Made by a program: the position numbers and the translations under genes. Below are positions 16,901 through 23,158 of a stretch of 29,867 nt of DNA, in pieces. The notes below the pieces were generated by a model. That model did not search any database and was not told where the DNA came from. It saw nothing but the letters and a program-made list of their open reading frames with translations. Numbering within the stretch: the first letter of the stretch is position 1; each line of letters begins with the position of its first letter. This stretch comes from a virus, in the IMG/VR virus record IMGVR_UViG_3300021962_000448, positions 1 through 29,867 of that record; one strand, given 5' to 3'.

Positions 16901-18401
16901 CGGTATTGCTATCAAGTCTAATTTTGAGTCTTTGCAAAAAGAACTTGGGCGCGGTGGCATTATGAAGACTAAAGAGCAGGTGGATAAGTTTGTTGATATT
17001 TGGACAAACATGTTTGAGCTTGCAAGTCGTGCTTCTGCTTATGGTGTAGCCAAGCGTAGTTTTATGGCAGACGGTATGGCTGAGCAGCCTGCACGAACTA
17101 AGGCTGCTGCCTACGCTAAGAACCTTGCTAACTTTGAACAGGTTGGTCAGGTTGGTAAGACGATGGGCGCGTTCTATATGTTCTTTAGACCCGCCGCAAC
17201 GGGTGCTGTTCGTGCAATTGAAGCCTTAACACCAGCGTTCCGTTCGCTAGACTCTGCGCTAAAGAGCTTACCTCAAGCTATTCAGATTGGTGCAACACCA
17301 GAAGCTAAGGCGCAGCGTGATACGTTTGTTAAAAACTACAAACAAAAGCAGAAGAACGCTCGAATTATGACGGGTGCATTGTTTGGGTTAGGTATGACAG
17401 CTTACGCTATGTCTATGGCTATGTCGCCTGAAGATGAGTTAGGGCGCAATAAAGTCATGACAGACAACATGCAGCAGTGGTCGCGCTATGCACGGTTCCA
17501 CTTACCTGATGGGTTAGGGTTAGGTAAAGACGTTGTGTTCCAAATCCCTTGGGGCTTCGGTCTAGGCGCGTTTGCTGCTGCTGGGGCGCAGATGGCGGCT
17601 GTTATGTTTGGTAAGAGTACCGTTGCTGATGCAGCGGCTAACATCGCGTTGCAGATTTCACTCGACTCGTTTATCCCAATCCCTGTGTCTAAGATGAACC
17701 CGCTAGAAGACCCGCTTAACTTTGCGCTAGATTCAATTGCGCCAAGCACTGTAAGGCCCATCTTAGAGTTTGCGTTAAATAAGAATGGTCTAGGTCAAAG
17801 TATTTATAACGACTCTAATCGTCGTATTGGTGATGCGTATGTGGGCGGAGATAACATTCCCCAAGTCTACAAAGACATAGCACGTACGTTTGCACAAATT
17901 ACTAACGGCGGCGTAGATTGGAGTCCAAACAGTATGTATTTCTTAGCTAATAGTTACGCTGATGGTGTGTCGCGCATTTTTGAAACAACTTACGGTTTGA
18001 CTGATCTTGCTAGTGGTAGAAAAGAATTTAACGCTAAGACTGATCTACCGTTGGCTGGTTCTTTCTTTGGTACTCGCTCAAACGTAGACTCAAGAGAGTT
18101 CTCTTCTGTCGAGAAAAAAATCTTAGCTAAAGAGCAGCGGTTAAATATGTTTAAGGGTGATCCGCAAGCAATGATGAAGTATCACTCAGAGTACCCGATG
18201 GATGAGGCAATAGTTAAGCATTTTAATACTATGGTTAACGGCGAGCTTAAACGTCTGCGTACTGAAGCAAAGAGTTTTCGTTTGATGGAAGGTATCTCTC
18301 CTAAAGAACGTGAAGCAATGGTTAAGATGCTTACCCTCCAGCAAAACTTAATCAAACACAACATCATTGAGACGTTTAAGGCGTACGACATTAAGCCCTA
18401 G
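10956..18401 (+). CDS. Giant polyvalent virion-type protein with zincin (HEXXH) motif
   Basis: This 2481-aa protein is probably carried in the virion and ejected, as T7 gp16 is. Parts in order: a twice-repeated EFTGxLDxE motif (5-13, 21-29); a Gly/Ala-rich hydrophobic region (about 130-165); a proline-rich tandem repeat (494-535); two related ~60-residue modules (about 543-600 and 749-812); charged helical linkers; a zinc metallopeptidase motif LEHEILHYY with His1274, Glu1275 and His1278, and a candidate third ligand Glu1332 or Glu1336 in EFIAE; then a long C-terminal region (about 1870-2480) resembling the LPD38-type domain of large polyvalent proteins, with hydrophobic segments near 2136 and 2190. 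AAGGTG precedes the ATG. Protein-level work is needed to know whether the peptidase is active. Confidence 0.75.
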   Translation: MAVKEFTGQLDEEYSAPRVREFTGRLDGEVEPQKGPIQAAEDAPDFSRGFGNIIPQIKSTYGAAKALTGVVAQKLGFEDTGRGIMQSGLETMEKGEAESIVKPTDELIGAWEKGGAGAILTDWLPYQMGAGVGNLAQTLGFMAIGAVTGAGVASIPGAVAGAVGRNLIKDGIIAEAQALVKKGAEIEAKNLVETAAKKEVSALARGATAGMVTQSAMQGLGEVGGRAFQEGEKRGERPEDVDLARVLPMAGVHAIADFVADKIMLGAFKPITKEVKNGLILEIGKRILTTGTKELLPEEVQTIAERFGAKLSLTDAEAIRDYINTAGASYAMSVIPGGVGAVRSKLSSPVSEDKTKTTEDALIKAGKTTTEAGTETGLPLFTPVELPDGTVARSQADLDAFNLNPAAPVGATSASVDALTAEIAAMEADNADRAEKLKNKEGNAREQVGRKRKFDEIRAKIDAKKAELAAATVAPSADGDGTNLTPGANGQVTPPVASVPPVASVPPVASVPPVASVPPVAPVPPVAPVPPAAPVPPAREYTAPEQAAVDLVKAVDAGGVPTDTRKINKIARDLGLEVSTKAKPEETLNRIKEAVGRIDTTQAETSVTPVATEVVKETPPAKRITPVRTTQPDGGVRSVVTREEGVTTDKTRYTYDLTVDDEPSQIKIETDNLTGETEAFFVVEGRMVGSGLGIKQLVANGMSPLDAVKRMLPDSDNFKLSEPKAPKQKTTEQKAPAVITPAATARAATPEEQNAINHIDAVDAKGAKFSPAQARKVAEAVGIQIPKATKEKPVTTEDINQILREYVGNLKGVLAGRIRQIAPNVFEGTDTTVTTKKEERVSSKLPTEEPAGQVGSTAGLDTEEDKPKTVAELTAAANVARGDAKKSKVTKAGTETKVNAGVKIAKPVTYVKGYERTKEPSASNFLNQNGYYGEEAPITVERGIETGALDEAFDLMDSTLWEKGVAKELKQLAAEFNKDKKAKDRVTAEKPLDFMTLEQLIKIYEKYVGKAAFDAGGAARVEAQKNRAAFIKSLTPEQRKLFDGILTKAFKNEVRTEALGRRGATGKDKRAQRADDRAKIKTQKDIDKYYDAIEQRRINAETTERDLEREAALDTIEEEQSLLVDEKETEQAAKAGKETTIEDVAPETTSEEDSDVKAADKIENVEAAGPEASKLNARRNTRTLSAINDSGDIKSVLAELSGGETDYISVVASKLSKLLKHLGLTDPLAKRISFSMNIPEGKDGMFDPKRNRIFIRGENGQYTGKRPIEEVLEHEILHYYTDHVVDNRTAYIQSLPPEERPAATAALNRLNLNYQRAKAALGDQFNIDSLKEFIAETFSNKEFQNALKKLDEAGKTYKPTSKSSMFREFVKNVMAAFGLSDPSSAVTFKEVFEDIAQIISASGDGIRGREVSYATGKSKKTQQTKKAPTPLRTGDIGIGKKGEASNAEYMPPEDVVGRDKGFWKKLFTTSEGWQNVARVFQNDRYPIKSWQDVLELAGAIIDDLSKNFNNIYTQITLSSGRAKDLYERHVAGPAQALDTAINDFAKATGLDIKSAIAQLHMITEAIHEKERREAKYIMLVPLSQRAVVRFNGKLISPAARRQQIVGEHDKNIKGELDNPKLTVAEAKQLRAELNFLVEKYTDETGYSPSGIKVAVDGNKRKNTDIKNEAYNVVGVDPDTAEARRVEIAGSKFKPQIDAVSAALKGLHDATKTLDMQSNYWSKPVSNRVAFYGFENYIPLKGRKGEKVTTIDEMLDFTSSRMGSEVDKPQSAFGGRMSVATNPLLQSMSDATRSALRAGRKNITQSIINAIDQGLLNGKAEYKKEPIPFEQRYAVVPDENTIFHYAENGDITLIKIKDKLLLNSIRRTYKAVNPLVDIANNITSMIGQFHTRYNYSFGPMNFVRDILTNAFTMGADLGPTKSLALIGDISAKVANGGLGKAMQFIALYNRKDFASIENLAKKDPFVRDMLDFYTEGGMVTYIDGIAIKSNFESLQKELGRGGIMKTKEQVDKFVDIWTNMFELASRASAYGVAKRSFMADGMAEQPARTKAAAYAKNLANFEQVGQVGKTMGAFYMFFRPAATGAVRAIEALTPAFRSLDSALKSLPQAIQIGATPEAKAQRDTFVKNYKQKQKNARIMTGALFGLGMTAYAMSMAMSPEDELGRNKVMTDNMQQWSRYARFHLPDGLGLGKDVVFQIPWGFGLGAFAAAGAQMAAVMFGKSTVADAAANIALQISLDSFIPIPVSKMNPLEDPLNFALDSIAPSTVRPILEFALNKNGLGQSIYNDSNRRIGDAYVGGDNIPQVYKDIARTFAQITNGGVDWSPNSMYFLANSYADGVSRIFETTYGLTDLASGRKEFNAKTDLPLAGSFFGTRSNVDSREFSSVEKKILAKEQRLNMFKGDPQAMMKYHSEYPMDEAIVKHFNTMVNGELKRLRTEAKSFRLMEGISPKEREAMVKMLTLQQNLIKHNIIETFKAYDIKP
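12435..12560 (+). repeat. 18-bp tandem repeat coding PPVASV units
   Basis: Seven consecutive 18-base units lie in frame inside the giant gene. The first four are CCACCCGTTGCTTCAGTA (Pro-Pro-Val-Ala-Ser-Val), the next two change one base (CTTCAG to CTCCAG, giving PPVAPV), and the seventh reads PPAAPV. A partial unit follows. The identity of the first four units points to recent slippage or unequal recombination. The encoded segment would be an extended proline-rich spacer between the N-terminal region and the downstream modules. Confidence 0.95.
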
Positions 18402-18604
18402 GATACGCGCCAAGACCTGACACCAAGGTGACCATCTTTACTTGCAACAAAAGATTTCATCTTGATGCCAGCTTTCTTGGAGCCGCTGTCTATCATGTAG
18501 ATTAATTCGGCAGGGCGCAAGGTGGGGATAAAAAAACTATCCCCAACTTTCATATGTTCCATAGGGAACAGCCACTCCGGTTCTAAAATCTTATCGGGCG
18601 TCAT
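18398..18604 (-). CDS. Small protein of unknown function downstream of primase-helicase
   Basis: This 68-aa protein reads from an ATG overlapping the primase-helicase stop (ATGA at 18601-18604), so it is the last gene of the minus-strand module. It has a central VGDSFFIPTLRPAELIYMID segment, a basic stretch (SKKAGIKMKSF) and an ending GHLGVRSWRVS that looks like a small beta-rich nucleic-acid-binding fold. I do not recognise its family. Its stop codon shares CTAG (18398-18401) with the stop of the convergent giant gene. A role linked to replication is inferred from co-translation with the primase-helicase. Confidence 0.7.
   Translation of the reverse strand: MTPDKILEPEWLFPMEHMKVGDSFFIPTLRPAELIYMIDSGSKKAGIKMKSFVASKDGHLGVRSWRVS
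18523..18545. other. Perfect 8-bp inverted repeat inside the 68-aa gene
   Basis: TGGGGATA (18523-18530) and TATCCCCA (18538-18545) flank a 7-base A-rich loop. It lies 122 bases from the point where the two transcription units converge. Neither strand has a following T-run, so it is not a standard intrinsic terminator, but it is the clearest hairpin near the convergence. Confidence 0.35.
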
Positions 18605-21465
18605 TCTTCTTTACTGAATAAACCATCAATCTCTTCGGGGTTGAAGTGATAACACCACACGTTGCCACCACCGCCGCTACCCTTCCAGCCTTTGTTCAAC
18701 CGACTACGTACAGAGCCGATCAAGCGTGGCTTCTTGGTATCACCGCCAATATAAATCTGTTTCATCTCACGTTCAAAGTTTGCCGAGCTTACCTGCAACT
18801 CAGCAAGGTACTTCTTAAAGTGAGTGACCGACACCTGCAAGATACCCTCCTCAATATCAAAACGCGCAGCGAGTTCGTTACGTGGCGCGTTCTTAACTGT
18901 GTCGCCCTCCAGCACAAGGATGTTTTGGATATTGCTGTTGATGTATTCATTCAAAATTGATGGGTAATCAGTTGTGTGCTTAGGCGCTACGTTGTCACGG
19001 ATGTTAATCATCTCATGTAATACTTTGTTGTACACACGTTCAAGATTAACTTCGATGATGCCTGCCTCTACAGCAATCTCGCCGCCACCGAAGGCTGCAC
19101 CGATTAAGTTTTGAAAAAACCGTTGCTCAGGTGGGTCGCCGAAGTCTTTAATAAATCGTGCAATCCATCTGTCTACAGCTTCATAGACTGCCTTGTCACC
19201 AATCTCATAGAGCCGTTGAACGTACATCACACCAGCATGACCGTAGTTGTAATTCATCGGGTCAAATATCTCTCTGCCGAGAGTGCCTGTAAGAAACGGA
19301 ATTTTCTTGACTTCAAACTCAACCAAACGCGCTGCTTCACCAACAGGGGTTTTCTTCCATGCCATTAGCTTCGCATACATCGGATGGTTTGCAGTCATGA
19401 AGTTGATTAGAGATGCTGCTAACTCAAATTCACGTTCAGCGTTCACGGACCCCTGCATCTTGATCTTGGCTTTACCGTTAGATACTTTATGCACAAGCAT
19501 CGCAATTGATTCTGGCTTCTTGTCGCCAACTTCATCAACGCCAAGCATAATGTTATGCAATGCAAGATACCTGCCTGTCATACCGTTGTCGGTTGCATCA
19601 AACACACTGAGGTCTTTTGGGTTACCAAAGATACTAAGTCCCGCATACATCGCGCCAGTCTTTGCTGAACCTGACGGACCTGTGAAGCATACTGATATAC
19701 CTGCCGTAGATGTATATTCCATGAGAGGCGAACCAAACCCGCACAACAGCCCAAAGATTTGCATATCAAGCTGCCCGTCAGGGCGCTCTAACTGATCCAT
19801 GCACCAACGCCATTTAGCGTACGTGCCTTTTGGCTCTACGTGTTTTGCTACGCCTTTAATCATGGGCGACACAGCAGAGTCTACTAACTTGCCATCTTCA
19901 TCAATTTCTTTGTGACCTAACACAAATGCTCTCTTCGGCGGGTTTATAGAATCACGGTCAAGCTTTTCTGTCCAACCAAGTTGAGTACGTATTTGGTCTG
20001 CCTTGTATACATTTATCATATATTGATACCATTTGTTAATGTAGTTGTAGAGCCTTTGTGATTCTTTGGGTTCACAAGGGACACCTTGAAATACCACCAT
20101 CTTTCTTAAATCCTCAGCCGATTGCGCGATTGGGATTAAGAATTCTCTTGCAGGATCGTTTGGCAATTCAAGACGCATCAACATACACTCACCGTCTATC
20201 TTGCCGTACACCCTGCGGATAGGCCAAAAATCATGTGCCAAGAACAGCACAGGATCAGGTTGTGTTTTCTTCTTTGTTTCTTTATCGAATGTTGCAGCGG
20301 GCATGTAATATATGCCACCGTTCTCGCCACGCACGAATGGCTTTAAGAATCCCGGAAGTTCCTGAAGCTTTTTGGTATCCGGTTTCTCCCAAACTGTGTC
20401 CTCTTTATGCGTGGTTGCCGCAGGTATAAACTCTCTTCCAAGCTCAATTGGTCCTGTGATTCGTCCTCTATGAATACATCCTTCGCAGAGACTTGGTTCA
20501 TCTCGCGCAAATCCTTCGCACGTTCGGATAGAATCAAAAGACTTGGCTTTTGCAATTGTTTTTTCAGGTGTGTAGTCACGATGACCCTCGGATATTAATT
20601 GGATTGCTTCTTCGCCATCTTCGCAGCGTATGGCAACTGCCAGCGCCCCAGTCCATGATGTGTAGGGTGGGTTCTGTGGGTTCATTGCGACTTCTGCAAT
20701 TTGTTTGCAGCCTTCGCCCTCAAGACTTTTGATAACAATGGTTCTGAAGTTGTACTTGAAGTTATCAAGCTTCTTGAACGCTATGGTATCTTCGTCTAAG
20801 CCTTTCGGTATTGATGCAAGAATATCGTTGACTGGTTCAACTTCTTCACTGCTACCAAGAAAATCTTTGAATGATGAGAAAGAATACGTGGTTAATTCTG
20901 TGCTGATTAACCCAGTTGGGCTAGGCGGGTCTGTTTTGTAGTTGAGCGAGTCTGCATAACGCATGATCCGCGCCATGTCTGCCATCACCGCAGGGTCACA
21001 GAATAACTTGGGGGTGCAATACTCTTTAAATAACTGAGCAATAGGCAGGTACTCTGCTGCCGGTACATCTTCATCCAACAACCAATATGCATGAACCCCA
21101 CGCCCTGAACTAACGCGCACAGGCTCGGGTAACCCACTCTCCGCGATGAACGTATCAAGCGCAACAAGTGCGGCGTCAGCATCAACGTAGCCTTTGTTTT
21201 CTGCTGCCTTCTCTTCGCCTACATCTAGATCAATAAATAACGATCTACAGAACAAAGCGTCTTTCGCCTTCCTACTAAACTCATCGAACGTGCTTACAGC
21301 TATAAATATGTTTTGCTTTCGCTTTTTGAAGTCCTCAACTAAATCAAATATCTCGTCAAACGTCTCTGTAAACTTATTCCTAGTTGCCCCTGTTGCCGGA
21401 TCAATGCCGGTAACACAGTAGACGCCCTGTGTTGGCAACGCCTTCTCATAAAATTGTTTTATCAT
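18601..21465 (-). CDS. Primase-helicase: AEP primase fused to a P-loop helicase
   Basis: This 954-aa protein primes and unwinds DNA at the phage fork. The N-terminal archaeo-eukaryotic primase domain shows FIDLD (Asp79, Asp81), SSGRGVHAYW (His125) and ARIMRYADSLNYK (about 165-177), the three AEP motifs. A cysteine group C316, C327, C330 may bind zinc. The C-terminal half is a DUF927-like helicase/ATPase with Walker A GPSGSAKT (596-603) and a Walker B-like MLGVDEVGD. The frame is open to a GTG at 21501, but that codon lies inside a terminator hairpin, so the ATG at 21465 is preferred; its ribosome site is weak. It overlaps the small downstream gene by ATGA. No separate helicase loader or DnaG-type primase is seen in the window. 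Confidence 0.85.
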   Translation of the reverse strand: MIKQFYEKALPTQGVYCVTGIDPATGATRNKFTETFDEIFDLVEDFKKRKQNIFIAVSTFDEFSRKAKDALFCRSLFIDLDVGEEKAAENKGYVDADAALVALDTFIAESGLPEPVRVSSGRGVHAYWLLDEDVPAAEYLPIAQLFKEYCTPKLFCDPAVMADMARIMRYADSLNYKTDPPSPTGLISTELTTYSFSSFKDFLGSSEEVEPVNDILASIPKGLDEDTIAFKKLDNFKYNFRTIVIKSLEGEGCKQIAEVAMNPQNPPYTSWTGALAVAIRCEDGEEAIQLISEGHRDYTPEKTIAKAKSFDSIRTCEGFARDEPSLCEGCIHRGRITGPIELGREFIPAATTHKEDTVWEKPDTKKLQELPGFLKPFVRGENGGIYYMPAATFDKETKKKTQPDPVLFLAHDFWPIRRVYGKIDGECMLMRLELPNDPAREFLIPIAQSAEDLRKMVVFQGVPCEPKESQRLYNYINKWYQYMINVYKADQIRTQLGWTEKLDRDSINPPKRAFVLGHKEIDEDGKLVDSAVSPMIKGVAKHVEPKGTYAKWRWCMDQLERPDGQLDMQIFGLLCGFGSPLMEYTSTAGISVCFTGPSGSAKTGAMYAGLSIFGNPKDLSVFDATDNGMTGRYLALHNIMLGVDEVGDKKPESIAMLVHKVSNGKAKIKMQGSVNAEREFELAASLINFMTANHPMYAKLMAWKKTPVGEAARLVEFEVKKIPFLTGTLGREIFDPMNYNYGHAGVMYVQRLYEIGDKAVYEAVDRWIARFIKDFGDPPEQRFFQNLIGAAFGGGEIAVEAGIIEVNLERVYNKVLHEMINIRDNVAPKHTTDYPSILNEYINSNIQNILVLEGDTVKNAPRNELAARFDIEEGILQVSVTHFKKYLAELQVSSANFEREMKQIYIGGDTKKPRLIGSVRSRLNKGWKGSGGGGNVWCYHFNPEEIDGLFSKEE

Positions 21466-21481
21466 TTCTTGAGTAGAGTCT

Positions 21482-21506
21482 AAAAAAGCGTGAGTGATCA
21501 CGCTTT
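21482..21506 (-). terminator. Intrinsic terminator just before the primase-helicase gene
   Basis: On the minus strand AAAGCGTGA, a TCAC loop and TCACGCTTT form a perfect 9-bp stem, running into six T in total (21487-21482). The primase-helicase ATG at 21465 follows after 16 bases. Transcripts from the upstream HTH gene must pass this signal to reach the primase-helicase gene. Confidence 0.75.
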
Positions 21507-21517
21507 GGTGTGGGGGT

Positions 21518-21543
21518 TAGGGGGCATGACACCCCCTATTTTT
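21518..21543 (+). terminator. G+C-rich hairpin with plus-strand T-run
   Basis: TAGGGGG (21518-21524) and CCCCCTA (21532-21538) form a 7-bp stem with a 7-base loop, followed on the plus strand by TTTTT (21539-21543). In that orientation it is a textbook intrinsic terminator, although no plus-strand gene ends here. On the minus strand it lies directly behind the stop of the HTH gene (21542) and in front of the second hairpin, so the pair may act in both directions, blocking antisense transcripts as well. Confidence 0.6.
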
Positions 21544-21856
21544 ACTGTAGTTCTTGACCGATCATATCCTCAATGTATTTTTTAGCCGCTAGAGTATTAC
21601 GTGCAGGTAGAACACCATTCTGCAAGTCTTTCTCAACAAGGTCAATAAACACTTCTACTATATGCTCGTTCTTCTCGCGGATGGGTCTGCCACGGAACCA
21701 GCTATACAATGACATACGGGAAACATTTAACGCAACCGCTACGTACTTGGCTGGTAAATTTGCTTTGACGCAGGATTTCGCAAGCGTAACCCCAATCCTT
21801 CGGGGATTACCCTTATGCATCGCAATTAAAAACTTTTCGCTATATGTCCGTGGCAT
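21542..21856 (-). CDS. Small helix-turn-helix DNA-binding protein
   Basis: This 104-aa basic protein contains an HTH pattern at about residues 33-58 (NLPAKYVAVALNVSRMSLYSWFRG): helix, turn, then a recognition helix with Ser, Arg and Trp exposed, as in phage regulators of the transposase/Fis-like type. The remainder is helical and charged. The ATG at 21856 has a strong AAGGAG site 5 bases away. Two hairpins, one an intrinsic terminator, lie right behind the stop, so the gene can end a transcript. A regulator of early transcription, or of the terminator behind it, is an inference. Target sites are unknown. Confidence 0.7.
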   Translation of the reverse strand: MPRTYSEKFLIAMHKGNPRRIGVTLAKSCVKANLPAKYVAVALNVSRMSLYSWFRGRPIREKNEHIVEVFIDLVEKDLQNGVLPARNTLAAKKYIEDMIGQELQ

Positions 21857-21865
21857 TCCTGCTCC

Positions 21866-22732
21866 TTATTTCTTAGACCATTTCTTCATAACATCAACAA
21901 CGTTCTTCTCAGCGTCACCCTCTGAGGCTGGCTTTGATTCGCGCTTGATAGGCTCGTTCTCTTTTGCTAACTGCTCAAAACCACCATCGTCTGCGGATGC
22001 TTCATTGCTAGTATCAGCTTGGTAGACGCTCATCTTAATAGCTGCTTCTGCTGCTGCACTCTTAGCCTGCTGTGCGATGATTGGCAATACATCATCAGGT
22101 GTTGCGCTGTCAGGAGAGAACACAACTTTCGGCGTAGGTGACTTTGTATCGAACGCCATACGGGTCACAACGCGCCCAGCACTTACGTTGTTAGCCGCCA
22201 AGTGCTGAATGTACGGACGGAAAGGACGACGACCATTATCCTCTTTGCCGAACGCTGACGTAGCAGGCAACACCAACTGCATCACATCCCCTGCGGGGTC
22301 ATTAGGCAATACAACAGCAGTGCGCCATGACAATCGGCACTTAGTACCCGTACCACTGTCGCCTGAACCCTTAACGCTGTACTGACACTCGTTACAAGAT
22401 TTAGCTGGCGGGTTCTTCACTTCTGCATCAGGTGCTTCAGAGTCACTTGACCAACAAGCGGGGCTAACCTTCTCGCCTTCCTTGTAGCCTTGCATATACA
22501 ACTGGCGCGATGCCTTGTGTGCCATCTTAACGAAGATGACATTCATAAAGCGGTCTTCAATCGTGCCAACTTCTTTACCACCCGCATACTTGCGGAACAC
22601 GCCACCTTTAATGGAGATGCGTTTAACACCACCACGCCCTGCGCCACCTGCAACGGCAAGGGTATCTTCATCAAGACCTTCTACGGTTAGTGATGTGTTT
22701 TGGGATAGCAATGTGATTAGATCGTTACTCAT
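21866..22732 (-). CDS. Putative single-stranded DNA-binding protein with zinc motif
   Basis: This 288-aa protein lies between replication genes in the place where comparable phages carry their ssDNA-binding protein. It has a Gly-rich, basic beta-like N-terminal half (KRISIKGGVFRKYAGGKEVG) and four cysteines in a zinc-ribbon arrangement (Cys93, Cys113, Cys116, Cys132). The C-terminal third is Ala/Glu/Ser-rich and disordered, ending DVMKKWSKK. An acidic tip like that of classical SSBs is absent. AAAGGAAA precedes the ATG at 22732. The SSB role is inferred from position and composition; a recombination mediator is an alternative. Confidence 0.5.
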   Translation of the reverse strand: MSNDLITLLSQNTSLTVEGLDEDTLAVAGGAGRGGVKRISIKGGVFRKYAGGKEVGTIEDRFMNVIFVKMAHKASRQLYMQGYKEGEKVSPACWSSDSEAPDAEVKNPPAKSCNECQYSVKGSGDSGTGTKCRLSWRTAVVLPNDPAGDVMQLVLPATSAFGKEDNGRRPFRPYIQHLAANNVSAGRVVTRMAFDTKSPTPKVVFSPDSATPDDVLPIIAQQAKSAAAEAAIKMSVYQADTSNEASADDGGFEQLAKENEPIKRESKPASEGDAEKNVVDVMKKWSKK

Positions 22733-22756
22733 TTAATTTCCTTTGACTGAATTTGA

Positions 22757-23158
22757 CTATTTAGATGTAGGCTTACGTACCGTGATGCCAAACTCGCGCA
22801 TCACATTTACGCCGGGGGGTAGACCATCTTCTTTGTGTTCCGACATAAATTCTTTGAAGTTGCCTTGGTGTATACGACGCTCAAATAAATCAACCGCCTG
22901 ATGCTCCAAAATAAACTTCTTAAAGTTGTCCCAATCGTTGCAGTAAAAACGCTCGTTCATCTTGCGAATCACTGTTCCGTTTTGGGTTTTAATACTGTCT
23001 GCATTAGTATCATTGCAGATTGAAAGCATCGACTGCTCTAGGACTGCCAGCTCTTCCTTTAGCACCTTGTCTTTGGTTTCATACTCGTTGAGTATCTTTT
23101 CACGTTCACTTCTTATTGTCAAGTATATTTGTACTAATTCTTCAAGATTCATCTTCAT
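22757..23158 (-). CDS. Coiled-coil phage protein of replication/recombination cluster
   Basis: This protein of about 133 aa starts with an N-terminal coiled coil (residues 5-55, LVQIYLTIRSEREKILNEYE and EELAVLEQSML), followed by a compact domain with SIKTQNGTVIRKMN, a DWDNF motif and an ending LPPGVNVMREFGITVRK. I recall this arrangement from small proteins next to SSB or recombinase genes in many phages; Gam/Gp157-like nuclease inhibitors are superficially similar but not proven. Two ATGs (23158 and 23152) are possible starts; a GGAA lies at 23159-23162. Both overlap the end of the SNF2 helicase gene. A longer start (23227) would lie well inside the helicase and is unlikely. Confidence 0.65.
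   Translation of the reverse strand: MKMNLEELVQIYLTIRSEREKILNEYETKDKVLKEELAVLEQSMLSICNDTNADSIKTQNGTVIRKMNERFYCNDWDNFKKFILEHQAVDLFERRIHQGNFKEFMSEHKEDGLPPGVNVMREFGITVRKPTSK

Noticed and set aside
18601-21501. GTG start of the primase-helicase at 21501
   Set aside because: The codon lies in the stem of the terminator hairpin and has no ribosome site; the AEP domain fits the ATG at 21465.
21794-21808. AATCC-TTCGG-GGATT hairpin
   Set aside because: It is short, lies in the middle of the HTH gene without a T-run, and is easily explained by chance.
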